Below are positions 15,672-23,871 of a stretch of 64,000 nt of DNA, piece after piece. Made by a program: the position numbers and the translations under genes. The stretch comes from an uncultured Gemmatimonadales bacterium (lineage in GTDB: Bacteria; Gemmatimonadota; Gemmatimonadetes; Longimicrobiales; Gaopeijiaceae). The stretch is from assembly GCA_937919655.1 (NCBI GenBank), contig CALFPJ010000020.1, forward strand, positions 1 through 64,000, in the 5' to 3' direction. The notes under the pieces are model-generated. The model did no database searches. It was not told the DNA's origin and worked only from the letters and a program-made list of their open reading frames with translations. The number at the start of each line of letters is the position of its first letter. Positions within the stretch are counted from its first letter, which is position 1.

Positions 15672-16843
15672 AGACGGGGAAGACGGGTCGGACCACCCTA
15701 GCCCTCGCGATCTGCTCGCTCACGGGGTGTAGCACAACGACCGCGCCCGGCGGGTCTGATCCCGCCGCGCTTCCGCTCGACGTCGAATTCGTAGCCGTGG
15801 CGGTCGGACTGGAGGCACCGGTCTACGCCACTTCCCCGCTGGCTGACGGGAGGCTGTTCGTGGTGGAGCAGCCCGGCCGAATCCGCGTGATCCGCGACGG
15901 ACAACTCGTCTCGAGCCCGTTCCTCGACATCACCGACCGCGTGCTTTACGAAGGAGAACAGGGCCTTCTTGGGCTCGTGTTCGATCCCGACTTTCGAGCA
16001 ACAGGGCGCTTCTTCGTTTACTACACGGATCTGGACGGCAACACACGCGTCGAAGGCTATCGAGACATCGATCAAGGGGATCGGGCTGATCCGAACAGCG
16101 CCGAACTCTACCTCTCCGTCGCGCAGCCGTTTCCCAACCACAATGGCGGCCAGCTGGCCTTTGGTCGGGACCGGATGCTCTACATCGGGCTGGGCGACGG
16201 TGGCGGTGGTGGCGATCCTCGGGGTAACGGGCAAAACACCCAAACGCTGCTCGGCAGCATTCTCCGCGTCGACGTGGTCAGTGATTTCAGTCCGCCCTAC
16301 CGCATTCCTCCGGACAACCCGTTCGTTGGGAGCTTGACGCACGCGCCTGAAATCTGGCACTACGGCCTTAGGAACCCGTGGCGGTTCTCCTTCCAACCCA
16401 ATGGCCGCGGGTATCTCTACGTCGCCGACGTTGGCCAAGATCGGTGGGAGGAGATCAACGCGGTTCCCATCAAGGCCTCGGGACTGAACTTCGGGTGGAA
16501 CGTCATGGAGGGAGCTGAATGCTTCGGGGGCGGCGGGTGTGAAGCGGACGGACTGACCTTCCCCGTTGCTGTTTACGGGCATGCCGACGGGTGCTCAGTC
16601 ACCGGCGGCTTCGAGTACCGCGGGCTCCTGATTCCAGCCTTGTCCGGCCGTTATGTGTATTCGGACTACTGCGCTGGTTGGATACGAACCTTCCGGCTGG
16701 ATAACAACGGAGGCGCCACCGACCCCGTGGAACTCGAAGTCGACCCGCTTGGGGGCATCACCTCGTTCGGCGAAGACGCCCGGGGCGAACTGTACGTGAC
16801 GACCACAGACGGAAGGGTCCTGAGGCTCGAGCCTCGCTCGTGA
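15668..16843 (+). CDS. PQQ-type glucose/sorbosone dehydrogenase-like lipoprotein
   Basis: The propeller domain matches the soluble glucose dehydrogenase/Hhip family: LFVVEQPGRIRVI, GLLGLVFDPDF, NHNGGQLAFG, LYIGLGDGGGGGDP, HYGLRNPWRFSF and YVADVGQDRWEEIN. These enzymes oxidise aldose sugars with PQQ in the periplasm. A GTG at 15797 would give a protein without export signal, but the frame stays open upstream and encodes a hydrophobic stretch followed by lipobox SLTGC. The only plausible initiator there is CTG 15668, which forms a 4-bp overlap with the preceding stop (CTGA). On that start the product is 391 residues and a lipoprotein. The start is inferred; the family is clear. Confidence 0.8.
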   Translation: MKTGKTGRTTLALAICSLTGCSTTTAPGGSDPAALPLDVEFVAVAVGLEAPVYATSPLADGRLFVVEQPGRIRVIRDGQLVSSPFLDITDRVLYEGEQGLLGLVFDPDFRATGRFFVYYTDLDGNTRVEGYRDIDQGDRADPNSAELYLSVAQPFPNHNGGQLAFGRDRMLYIGLGDGGGGGDPRGNGQNTQTLLGSILRVDVVSDFSPPYRIPPDNPFVGSLTHAPEIWHYGLRNPWRFSFQPNGRGYLYVADVGQDRWEEINAVPIKASGLNFGWNVMEGAECFGGGGCEADGLTFPVAVYGHADGCSVTGGFEYRGLLIPALSGRYVYSDYCAGWIRTFRLDNNGGATDPVELEVDPLGGITSFGEDARGELYVTTTDGRVLRLEPRS

Positions 16844-16953
16844 GCGCACGTCCTCTACGCTGGTTGGGCAGCGTTCTCTCAACGCTTGACCCGGCTGACC
16901 TGTCCCCGTAGAAGCTGGTTCCCTCGGCCTTCTTCAGGACCTGACGTCGCCCC

Positions 16954-17448
16954 ATGAAGCGCTCAGCCTATCTCATCGCGGCAGCCGTCGTGTTCGCACC
17001 CTCGTGCGTGGGCGCTCAAGCGCCCGGGTACCAACGGATCGACATCGGGGCTATCCGAGCAGAGTACAATGCCGAGGTGCTCGACCGCATCGCCGACGTA
17101 CTCCTCGAGTGGAGCACCGCTTGGAGTACGGACGACATCGACGCGCTCGCCGAAAGCTACTGGCCCGACGCCGTCTTGATTCCACACGACCGGACGCCCA
17201 TACGCGGCCGAACAGCGATCCGAGAATACTTCGCCGAGGTCGCCGGCGATTACGGAGACGTCGAAGCCTTCATGCTCGATTTCGATGCCAGCGGCGGGAT
17301 GGCCCAGGTGTTCGGGAACTATATGATCGAGGTCAGAGCAGGCGAACAGGCAGGAAAGACCCTCACTGGACCCGTTGTCACCATCTACTTGATGCGCGGT
17401 CGCACGTGGGCCATTCGCACGCAGGTATTCTTGCCGAGCGGCGGCTAG
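16954..17448 (+). CDS. Exported SnoaL/DUF4440-like protein
   Basis: A 164-residue protein with a signal peptide ending VGAQ. The mature part matches the NTF2-like/DUF4440 fold: an amphipathic helix with WSTAWSTDDIDALAESYWPDAVLIPHD, followed by the invariant-style RGRTAIREYF and beta strands ending TWAIRTQVFLP. Members range from ketosteroid-isomerase-like enzymes to binding proteins, so no reaction can be assigned. It sits alone between the sugar-dehydrogenase-like gene and a convergent ChaN-like gene. Confidence 0.8.
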   Translation: MKRSAYLIAAAVVFAPSCVGAQAPGYQRIDIGAIRAEYNAEVLDRIADVLLEWSTAWSTDDIDALAESYWPDAVLIPHDRTPIRGRTAIREYFAEVAGDYGDVEAFMLDFDASGGMAQVFGNYMIEVRAGEQAGKTLTGPVVTIYLMRGRTWAIRTQVFLPSGG

Positions 17449-17504
17449 AAGGCTGTTGAAGAAGTACAGCAGCGCCTAAGGCCCAGCTGCTGCGGGGCTT
17501 CTAG
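17445..17504. terminator. Nested inverted repeat between convergent genes
   Basis: Outer arms CTAGAAG (17445-17451) and CTTCTAG (17498-17504) enclose inner arms CAGCAGC (17467-17473) and GCTGCTG (17486-17492). Its position, abutting both convergent stop codons, fits a bidirectional terminator. Confidence 0.55.
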
Positions 17505-18523
17505 TTGCCCTCAGATGCGGCCGGCTTCTTGGTGAGGATCACGAAATCACCGAGTTCCCGGTACTTCTCGTTGTCCCAGGCGTGGATGTCGTCGACCGCC
17601 TCCATCACGATGGAGAGTACTCGCGTGCCAGGGCGATAGTCGGCAATACGCTCGGGAATACCCGTCCCACGTGCGACGTGGAATGACCCGGCCATATGGA
17701 TCACGAGCGAGCCGGGATGTGCACCCAGCGCGGCTGTGACTCCGTGCCCCATGGCCGCGTCCCACAAGGCTTGCGAGTAGATCACGTTGGGGCTGACCAT
17801 GTAGTGCTGCGGGGGCGTCTTTTCTTCGTCTGACTCGGGCTCCGTCTCGGGCTCCGTCTCGGGCTCGGGTGCGGCGCTGTCGGCCGCCGCCGAGTCCATC
17901 TGCGCCTTCATCGACACCATCGCCTCAGCCATAACGGCATCCCACTGGGCACGGTACTCGTCCGACGGACCGGGATACGGCAGCGGAGGCAAGAAGAGCT
18001 TTGCAGAACTAGGGAGATCAGCCAGGGACTCGACACCCTCGCGGGAGACTCTGTTCACGTATCGCCGGGGGGCATTCGCAGCTACCACCGGCAAGCCGTG
18101 GGCGTGTGCGATTTCCACGAGAGGGCGGTACCGGAGCTCGTAGTCAGGCCACGGCCTCGCGCTACTGAGAAAGTGCTCCTCGGAGATCAGGTCCGCGAGA
18201 TATTCGTCCACGATGTACTGCACGTCACGCTCGAACATCTCCATGGACAAGACCACCAGCCGATCCGGCTGCAAGCCCTGGAACGCCGCGGCGAGGAGCG
18301 ACGCCTGGAAGCCATGACCGATCATGTCGTCGTGCTGTTCGCCGACCAGCGCGACCTCGTACTGGGGCAGCGCTGCGAGAACCGCCGCGAAGGACGCATC
18401 CTTCCCGCGGCTGTCGTAAACGCGAAAATCCGCACCCTCCACGGGGGCGGCTCGGGTCGACTCAGGGTGTTGGGCGCCGAGGGGCGCGGCGATCAGCAGT
18501 GCTGCTGCGAAAAGCTTTAACAT
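17501..18523 (-). CDS. ChaN-family (DUF399) exported protein, putative heme-iron binding
   Basis: The start is ATG 18523, which opens a signal peptide (MLKLFAAALLIAAPLGAQ); an upstream ATG at 18601 would place 26 residues before it. The 340-residue mature protein has the family's core motif VALVGEQHDD, followed by VVLSMEMFERDVQ and a C-terminal H-containing strand, VIHMAGSFHVARGTGIPERI. ChaN from Campylobacter binds two hemes and assists iron uptake; DUF399 proteins elsewhere are uncharacterised. An acidic spacer with EPETEPETEPES-type repeats interrupts the domain near residue 240 and is probably a surface loop. Heme binding here is inference. Confidence 0.8.
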   Translation of the reverse strand: MLKLFAAALLIAAPLGAQHPESTRAAPVEGADFRVYDSRGKDASFAAVLAALPQYEVALVGEQHDDMIGHGFQASLLAAAFQGLQPDRLVVLSMEMFERDVQYIVDEYLADLISEEHFLSSARPWPDYELRYRPLVEIAHAHGLPVVAANAPRRYVNRVSREGVESLADLPSSAKLFLPPLPYPGPSDEYRAQWDAVMAEAMVSMKAQMDSAAADSAAPEPETEPETEPESDEEKTPPQHYMVSPNVIYSQALWDAAMGHGVTAALGAHPGSLVIHMAGSFHVARGTGIPERIADYRPGTRVLSIVMEAVDDIHAWDNEKYRELGDFVILTKKPAASEGN

Positions 18524-18683
18524 CGTGGTGATCGATCCGAGGTTTGGAGGACCCCAAAATCTAACCCTGTGATGGGCGGATGCGGGGGGCGGCGGCGACA
18601 TGTAGACTCAACATAGGGAACACGGCGGGTGCAGAGACTGCCCGCCGTTGACTCGGCGCAATTTCCTTGGCTGGAGCTGACCT

Positions 18684-20198
18684 TTGACTTGGTTTTGGGG
18701 CACCCTGATCACACTGGTCGTACTCGTCGTCGTCTACGACTTGATTCAGACCAAACACGCGATCCTCCGGAACTTCCCGATTATTGGGCACTTCAGGTAC
18801 ATCCTCGAAGCGATTGGACCTGAACTGCGTCAGTACATCGTCACATCAAACGACGAAGAACTGCCCTTCTCCCGCGACTCCCGCCGCTGGATCTATGCCT
18901 CGTCGAAGAAGCAGAACAACTACTCAGGGTTCGGCACCGACAACGACATGGAGCGGTCGAGCAACTACCTGATCATCAAGCACAATACGCTAGGTAAGGC
19001 CGACGACGGCCCCCACGATGAAATGTATCCGCTCCCGTGCGCCAAGATCCTGGGCGGACATCGCGGACGGAAACACGCCTTCAGGCCACCCTCCGCCGTG
19101 AACACCAGCGCGATGAGTTTCGGCTCACTGTCGTCGGCCGCCGTCGAAGCGATGAACCGCGGCGCGATGATCGCCGGTTGTATGCAAAACACAGGCGAAG
19201 GGGGGATCTCCCCACACCACTTGCATGGTGGTGAGCTGATTTGGCAGCTCGGGACGGGCTACTTCGGCGCGCGCGGTCCGGGCGGCCGCTTCGACCGCGA
19301 GGAATTTTTGCGAAAGGTCCAGCAACACCCCGTTCGCGCGATCGAAATCAAACTCAGTCAAGGCGCCAAGCCTGGGCTCGGTGGGGTGTTGCCAGGGGCA
19401 AAGGTGACCGCAGAGATCTCGAACATCCGCGGTGTTACCATGGGCGAGACCGTCATCAGCCCGTCTGGGCATCGCGAATTTTCCACCGTGGACGAGATGC
19501 TCGACTTCGTCGAAGAGCTGGGTGAGATTTCCGGACTCCCGATCGGGATCAAGTCCGCTGTGGGCGAGTTGGGCTTTTGGGAGGAACTCGCCGACCGCAT
19601 GGCGAGCGAGGAACGTGGCGTGGACTATATCGCGATCGATGGCGGGGAGGGCGGCACAGGCGCCGCACCTTTTGCGTTCTCCGACCACGTGGCTCTCCCA
19701 TTTAAGGTGGGATTCAGTCGGGTCTATCGGGTGTTCGCGGAAAGGGGGGTACAGAACGACGTCGTGTGGATCGGTTCGGGGAAACTGGGTTTTCCCGAAA
19801 CTGGTCTGCTCTCATTCTGCCTCGGAGCTGACATGATCGCTGTAGGGAGGGAGGCGATGATGGCCATCGGGTGCATTCAGGCGCAACGTTGCCACACGGG
19901 TCACTGCCCGACCGGCGTGGCAACGCAGAACAAGTGGCTCGTGCGAGGACTCGACCCGACCCACAAGGCCGCTCGCCTGGCCAACTATGTGGTCACGCTG
20001 CGGAAGGAATTCGTGCGCCTCACTCACGCCTGCGGCTGCGAGCATCCAGGGCTTCTTACCGCGGACCACATGGAGATCTTGGACGGGAACTTCGGCAGCC
20101 GGCCACTACGGGAAGTTTTCAAGTACGAACCCGGCTGGGGCGTTCCTTCGGCGCGGCAGCAGGCGGAAGCGTTGGCGGCGATGGGGTTCAAAGCGTAG
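18684..20198 (+). CDS. Membrane-anchored FMN-binding glutamate-synthase-family protein
   Basis: Starts at TTG 18684 with GGAG 7 bp upstream. The 504-residue product has an N-terminal membrane helix (about 1-20) and then the GltS/GltB synthase domain: PSAVNTSAMSFGSLSS, GEGGISPHHLHGGELIWQLG, SQGAKPGLGGVLPG, a GGEGGTGAAP phosphate-binding loop, and the 3Fe-4S motif C-x5-C-x4-C in CIQAQRCHTGHCPTGVATQ. It lacks the glutaminase domain of true glutamate synthase. Stand-alone members have unknown substrates. It probably acts at the inner face of the membrane, since FMN and cluster domains are cytosolic. Confidence 0.9.
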   Translation: MTWFWGTLITLVVLVVVYDLIQTKHAILRNFPIIGHFRYILEAIGPELRQYIVTSNDEELPFSRDSRRWIYASSKKQNNYSGFGTDNDMERSSNYLIIKHNTLGKADDGPHDEMYPLPCAKILGGHRGRKHAFRPPSAVNTSAMSFGSLSSAAVEAMNRGAMIAGCMQNTGEGGISPHHLHGGELIWQLGTGYFGARGPGGRFDREEFLRKVQQHPVRAIEIKLSQGAKPGLGGVLPGAKVTAEISNIRGVTMGETVISPSGHREFSTVDEMLDFVEELGEISGLPIGIKSAVGELGFWEELADRMASEERGVDYIAIDGGEGGTGAAPFAFSDHVALPFKVGFSRVYRVFAERGVQNDVVWIGSGKLGFPETGLLSFCLGADMIAVGREAMMAIGCIQAQRCHTGHCPTGVATQNKWLVRGLDPTHKAARLANYVVTLRKEFVRLTHACGCEHPGLLTADHMEILDGNFGSRPLREVFKYEPGWGVPSARQQAEALAAMGFKA

Positions 20199-20276
20199 GC
20201 TACCGACTTCCCCTGCCTGAACTGCAGTAGGGCCTGGTACAACCTAGGAAAATATTCCGGACCAACCTCCATATCC

Positions 20277-21035
20277 GTGCTAAACCAACTCGTCGAAGAG
20301 CTCCGTGACGGCACGATCCGTGTCGTCGACCTGACGCAGCCGCTCGGCCCCGAGACACCCGTCATTCAACTACCTGACATGTTCGGACAGTCGCCGGGGT
20401 TGAGCATCGACCTGATCAGCGCCTACGACGATGCGGGGCCTGCCTGGTAATGGAATACGCTCACGTTGGGCGAGCACACCGGCACCCACTTCGACGCCCC
20501 GGTGCACTGGATTACGGGCAAGGAACTGCCCGCGAATACGACTGAGACCATTCCCGTGGGCCGTTTCGTGGGGCCTGCGTGCGTACTCGATGCGAGCGCG
20601 GACACGGCAGCCGACCCTGACTTCGTACTCACGCCGGAATGGATCGAACGTTGGGAGGCGGAGCACGGCCGCATTCCGGCGGCATCCTGGGTCCTCCTCC
20701 GCACCGATTGGTCGAAACGCACCGGCGACGCCGTCCTCAATGTGGACGAAACCGGACCGCACTCGCCGGGATTCCGGGCAGACGCTTCGGAGCTGCTCGC
20801 GAAGGACCGCGACGTTCTTGGGGTCGGGGTCGAGACCATCGGCACGGACGCGGGCCAGGCCGGTGGCTTCGATCCGCCGTTTCCAAACCACACGATCATG
20901 CACGGCGCGGGGAAGTTCGGGCTCACGAGTTTGTGCAATCTGGACGCGCTGCCGGCCACTGGGACGGTCGTGATCGCCGCGCCGCTCAAGATTGTGAACG
21001 GGAGTGGGTCACCGCTGGCGTGTTGGCGTTGGTGA
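20277..21035 (+). pseudogene. Cyclase/kynurenine-formamidase-family gene interrupted by an in-frame TAA
   Basis: From GTG 20277 the frame encodes 57 residues typical of the family start (RVVDLTQPLGPETPVI), then a TAA at 20448-20450, then continues in the same frame to 21035. The stop falls in GPAW-stop-WNTLTLGEHTGTHFDAP, where relatives carry Tyr, so a single base change (TAC or TAT to TAA) explains it. The catalytic and metal motif HTGTHFDAPVHW is intact downstream, as are DVLGVGVETIGTD and NHTIMHGAG. Full length would be 252 residues, normal for PF04199 metal-dependent hydrolases. A TTG at 20466 could restart translation but would lose the N-terminal strands. A sequencing error is equally possible. 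Confidence 0.85.
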
Positions 21036-21056
21036 CGGCCTAAGGAAGGTCGGAAC

Positions 21057-22232
21057 CTAGGCCTCCGTCCCCCGTCGCCACCAAGCTGCGGGACTCACAC
21101 GGTCGCCGGGCACAAATCGATTCACGAGCCACAGCGCAAGACGTCGTAGACGTGTACCCGCGAGCCACCGCCACGCGCGGGGCCAGAAGCCCGTGAAGTC
21201 TTGGTTGTACGGACAGACCCGCACACAAATGGAGCAGTCCGAGTTCTGGTTCGACCAAAACTTGAAGCACGGTTCGGCGTTCACGGTCCACTTCGTGATG
21301 CCGACGAGATTCGACTTGTTGTAGACCTCGTCCGTCGGCGGCCCCTTAGGGATTGCGCCCACCGGGCAGGCGTCCGCGCAGCGGCTACACGTCTCGCAGA
21401 ATTTCTTCACGCCGAAGGACTTGGGCACGTCGTGCGACAGCGGTAGGTCTGTGAAGATCTTGCCGATGCGCACCCTTGGGCCGAACTCCTCCGTGATCAG
21501 TAGGCCCAGGCGACCATACTCCCCGAGGCCGGCCTTGATGGCATACGGGACAGCGAGCGCCGTGTCGTTCATGGTCGCGACCGCTCGATACCCCAAGTTG
21601 ATGATGTACTGTGTGAGCCCGAGAAGGACGAGCGTGTCAGCCGAGTAGCCGATGCCGGTCGCTGCGCCGCTGAGCGCAGAGGGCACCGTGTCGAGGAGGT
21701 CCTTCTTCATCTCCTGGGCAATCACGATCACGTTGGGCAGATCCTCGGGCAGTTCCTGCGGCTTCTCGGTCTCGCCCAAGCGACTGTAGGCATGCGTGTA
21801 GACCCACCGTTCATCGTAGCCCGTGATGCCGACCAAGTCGGCGCCAAAGGCCTTGGCCACGTGCTTGACCTCTCGACTCATCTGCTCCGGCGAATCGACA
21901 GGGACACGATCCTCAGGCCCGGGTCGATGCACCGTGAAGGGATCAAGGAATCCCTCGCGGCGATTCTCGCTTTCCTTCAACTCCGCAAAAATATCCGGAA
22001 GATGCCACGACGCGTTGCGCAGCGCGTAGTCGCGTTGGGAAAAGCCCTCTACAGTCTTCCACTTCTTGAGTGGCGTCCGGTACGTCTCGAAGAAGCGATC
22101 GGTCTTTTCGGTGCGTATTTCAGAGTCCCAAAACGCACGCGAGTAGATATCGAATTTCTGGCTGAAGCGTTCGAAATTCTCGTGGACCTGGAAGTCGGCG
22201 GCCTCGTCGGAGGCGGAGGGGTCATTATTCAC
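21057..22232 (-). CDS. Reductive-dehalogenase-like corrinoid/Fe-S protein without a Tat signal
   Basis: A 391-residue protein related to RdhA/QueG. It lacks the RRxFxK Tat signal and so is cytosolic. The central region (about 115-265) has a nitroreductase-like corrinoid fold (AKAFGADLVGITGYDERW, GIGYSADTLVLLGLTQYIINLGY, AIKAGLGEYGRLGLLITEEFGPRVRIG). Two clusters follow: C279, C282, C285, C289 in CETCSRCADACP, and C322, C333, C336, C340 ending CSICVRVCPYNQ. The C-terminus has an arginine/tryptophan-rich amphipathic tail that could touch the membrane. Respiratory dehalogenases are Tat-exported; soluble catabolic types exist in marine aerobes. An epoxyqueuosine-reductase-like role is less likely given the long N-terminus. 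Its first 8 bp overlap the end of the upstream serine-hydrolase gene. Confidence 0.83.
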   Translation of the reverse strand: MNNDPSASDEAADFQVHENFERFSQKFDIYSRAFWDSEIRTEKTDRFFETYRTPLKKWKTVEGFSQRDYALRNASWHLPDIFAELKESENRREGFLDPFTVHRPGPEDRVPVDSPEQMSREVKHVAKAFGADLVGITGYDERWVYTHAYSRLGETEKPQELPEDLPNVIVIAQEMKKDLLDTVPSALSGAATGIGYSADTLVLLGLTQYIINLGYRAVATMNDTALAVPYAIKAGLGEYGRLGLLITEEFGPRVRIGKIFTDLPLSHDVPKSFGVKKFCETCSRCADACPVGAIPKGPPTDEVYNKSNLVGITKWTVNAEPCFKFWSNQNSDCSICVRVCPYNQDFTGFWPRAWRWLAGTRLRRLALWLVNRFVPGDRVSPAAWWRRGTEA

Positions 22233-23664
22233 GCGGCAACGGGGTGGCCACTTTCACGAAACGGAGGTTGCGTACGCGGCCACCGGTCAGCCGGAAGCCG
22301 TCGACTCTTGAGGCGGCATCCCTCGTGAACGCGAGGCTATTCAAAAACCATTGGCCGCCCAGGAATGTGTCATCGTCGGGGCCGGAAACGAGCCTGATTT
22401 CACCGAAGCGCAAATGGTAGACGACGAGCCCGCTCTCCACTTCCCTAACCTGATAAAAGGTCTCGATCTCCGGGCTGTAGTAGGTGCCCAAGAACTGGGA
22501 TAGGTCCACATTCGATTGCACGGGAGCCTGGTCCTGCTCCGACTCCGGCGCGATCGCAGCCTCCGCGGGCTCCGGCGCAGGCTCCAGCACGTCGCCGAGC
22601 ACCACATCAGCGACCTGACGGGCGCGCAGCCCCGGGTTCGCAGACCCGAAATTGGAGAGCACAGCGATCCCGACATTGTGGTCAGGAAACCACATCACCT
22701 GACTGCGAAATCCCGCGTCAGATCCACCGTGCCCCAGATTCCTCAGGCCCCGGTAGTCTCCCCATCCTATTCCCAACGCATAGGGGATTGTGTCGCCATT
22801 GTTGAGCACGCCACGCGTGGTCATCTCCTCCAAGACCGCTGGACCGCCGACTGTCTGCACACGGAAGTTGTCCAGCCAATTGACCAGATCCTCGGCGGTG
22901 GTGAAGAGGCTTGTCGCGCCGTGATTCGCGTAGCTGAGTACCGCGTTCCGGTAGCCGTCCTGCGTCTCCCTGTAGGAATAGGCTCGGTTGGGGACGACCA
23001 TCTCATGATCGTCGTGCACATGCGTGAGGTGCATTTCCAGCGGCTGAAAGATGCGCTCGTCTACGAACTCCGAGAACGGCATTCCGGCCACCCTCTCCAC
23101 GAGATCCGCGGCGAGGCTAAAGCCCATGTTGCTGTACATATACTCAGCGCCGGGCTCGAAATTGAGTTCCTCTTGTAGCAAGAGAAGCCTCCGCACATGC
23201 TCCTTCGTGATCACATCGTCGAGCCGCCAGCCCGCCATCGCGAGGAGTTCCCACTGGTCTCGGACACCGCTCACGTGGTGCAGCAGATGTCGCGGAGTGA
23301 CCACCGCCCCCATGTCGGAGACGTCCGGCATATGCTCCCGAATGTCGTCATCGAGGCCGAGTTTGCCGTCTACTACCAAGAGCAGGACCGCCATCGCGGT
23401 GAACTGCTTCGAGACCGATGCCACGTGAAAGACGGTCGTTGGCGTGATCGGCACTTGGTATTCGATCTGGGCACTACCGAAACCCTTGGAATAGATGATC
23501 TGCCCGCGCCGGATCACCGCGACGGAGGCGCCGGGGGCATCGAGCGCTTGCATGTCAGAGAAGACCGCGTCTAGGCGGCCGGCTTGTTCAGGCGTGAGCC
23601 CTTGGGCGGACGCAAAACACGGCACGGACACCGCGAGGAAAAGGGCTAGGCAAAAACCTTTCAT
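22225..23664 (-). CDS. Exported serine hydrolase, class C beta-lactamase / D-peptidase fold
   Basis: A 479-residue protein with signal peptide (MKGFCLALFLAVSVPCFASAQ). The beta-lactamase fold is complete: nucleophile motif S83-V-S-K86 in HVASVSKQFTA, second motif Y-S-N in YMYSNMGFS, and third motif HGG in NLGHGGSDAGF. Residues about 380-479 form a C-terminal beta domain of the lipocalin-like type that often follows such domains. The family includes esterases, D-aminopeptidases and PBP4*-like proteins, so the substrate is unknown; a resistance role is not implied. It is translationally coupled to the RdhA-like gene. Confidence 0.9.
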   Translation of the reverse strand: MKGFCLALFLAVSVPCFASAQGLTPEQAGRLDAVFSDMQALDAPGASVAVIRRGQIIYSKGFGSAQIEYQVPITPTTVFHVASVSKQFTAMAVLLLVVDGKLGLDDDIREHMPDVSDMGAVVTPRHLLHHVSGVRDQWELLAMAGWRLDDVITKEHVRRLLLLQEELNFEPGAEYMYSNMGFSLAADLVERVAGMPFSEFVDERIFQPLEMHLTHVHDDHEMVVPNRAYSYRETQDGYRNAVLSYANHGATSLFTTAEDLVNWLDNFRVQTVGGPAVLEEMTTRGVLNNGDTIPYALGIGWGDYRGLRNLGHGGSDAGFRSQVMWFPDHNVGIAVLSNFGSANPGLRARQVADVVLGDVLEPAPEPAEAAIAPESEQDQAPVQSNVDLSQFLGTYYSPEIETFYQVREVESGLVVYHLRFGEIRLVSGPDDDTFLGGQWFLNSLAFTRDAASRVDGFRLTGGRVRNLRFVKVATPLPRE

Positions 23665-23703
23665 CGTTTTCGACGCTCACTGGAGGAATCGAGGAAGTGC
23701 GTA

Positions 23704-23771
23704 TCGACGCTATGGCTGTCGACGTTACGAGGATCGACGTTACGAGGGTCGACGTTCCAAGGATCGATGCT
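23704..23771. repeat. 15-bp minisatellite, about 4.5 copies
   Basis: Units starting TCGACG repeat every 15 bp at 23704, 23719, 23734, 23749 and partly 23764. Units two and three differ by a single base; the outer units are more divergent. The array lies in the 207-bp gap between the serine hydrolase and AAA ATPase genes. No ribosome site or recognisable protein accompanies it, although 15 bp keeps both strands open. Confidence 0.8.
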
Positions 23772-23871
23772 GGAAACCGATCCTCTGGAAACGAAGTTCC
23801 GGCATCCGTCTCCTCGTATTGATACATCCGCAATCGGGCGAACCATCCCCTCGGGCGCAACCAAGGCCTGC

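Noticed and set aside
15698-16582. A 294-codon minus frame opposite the sugar-dehydrogenase-like gene
   Set aside because: The + strand matches a known propeller family throughout, so the minus frame is a shadow.
23704-23771. CRISPR array
   Set aside because: Units are only 15 bp and directly adjacent with no spacers; it is a minisatellite.
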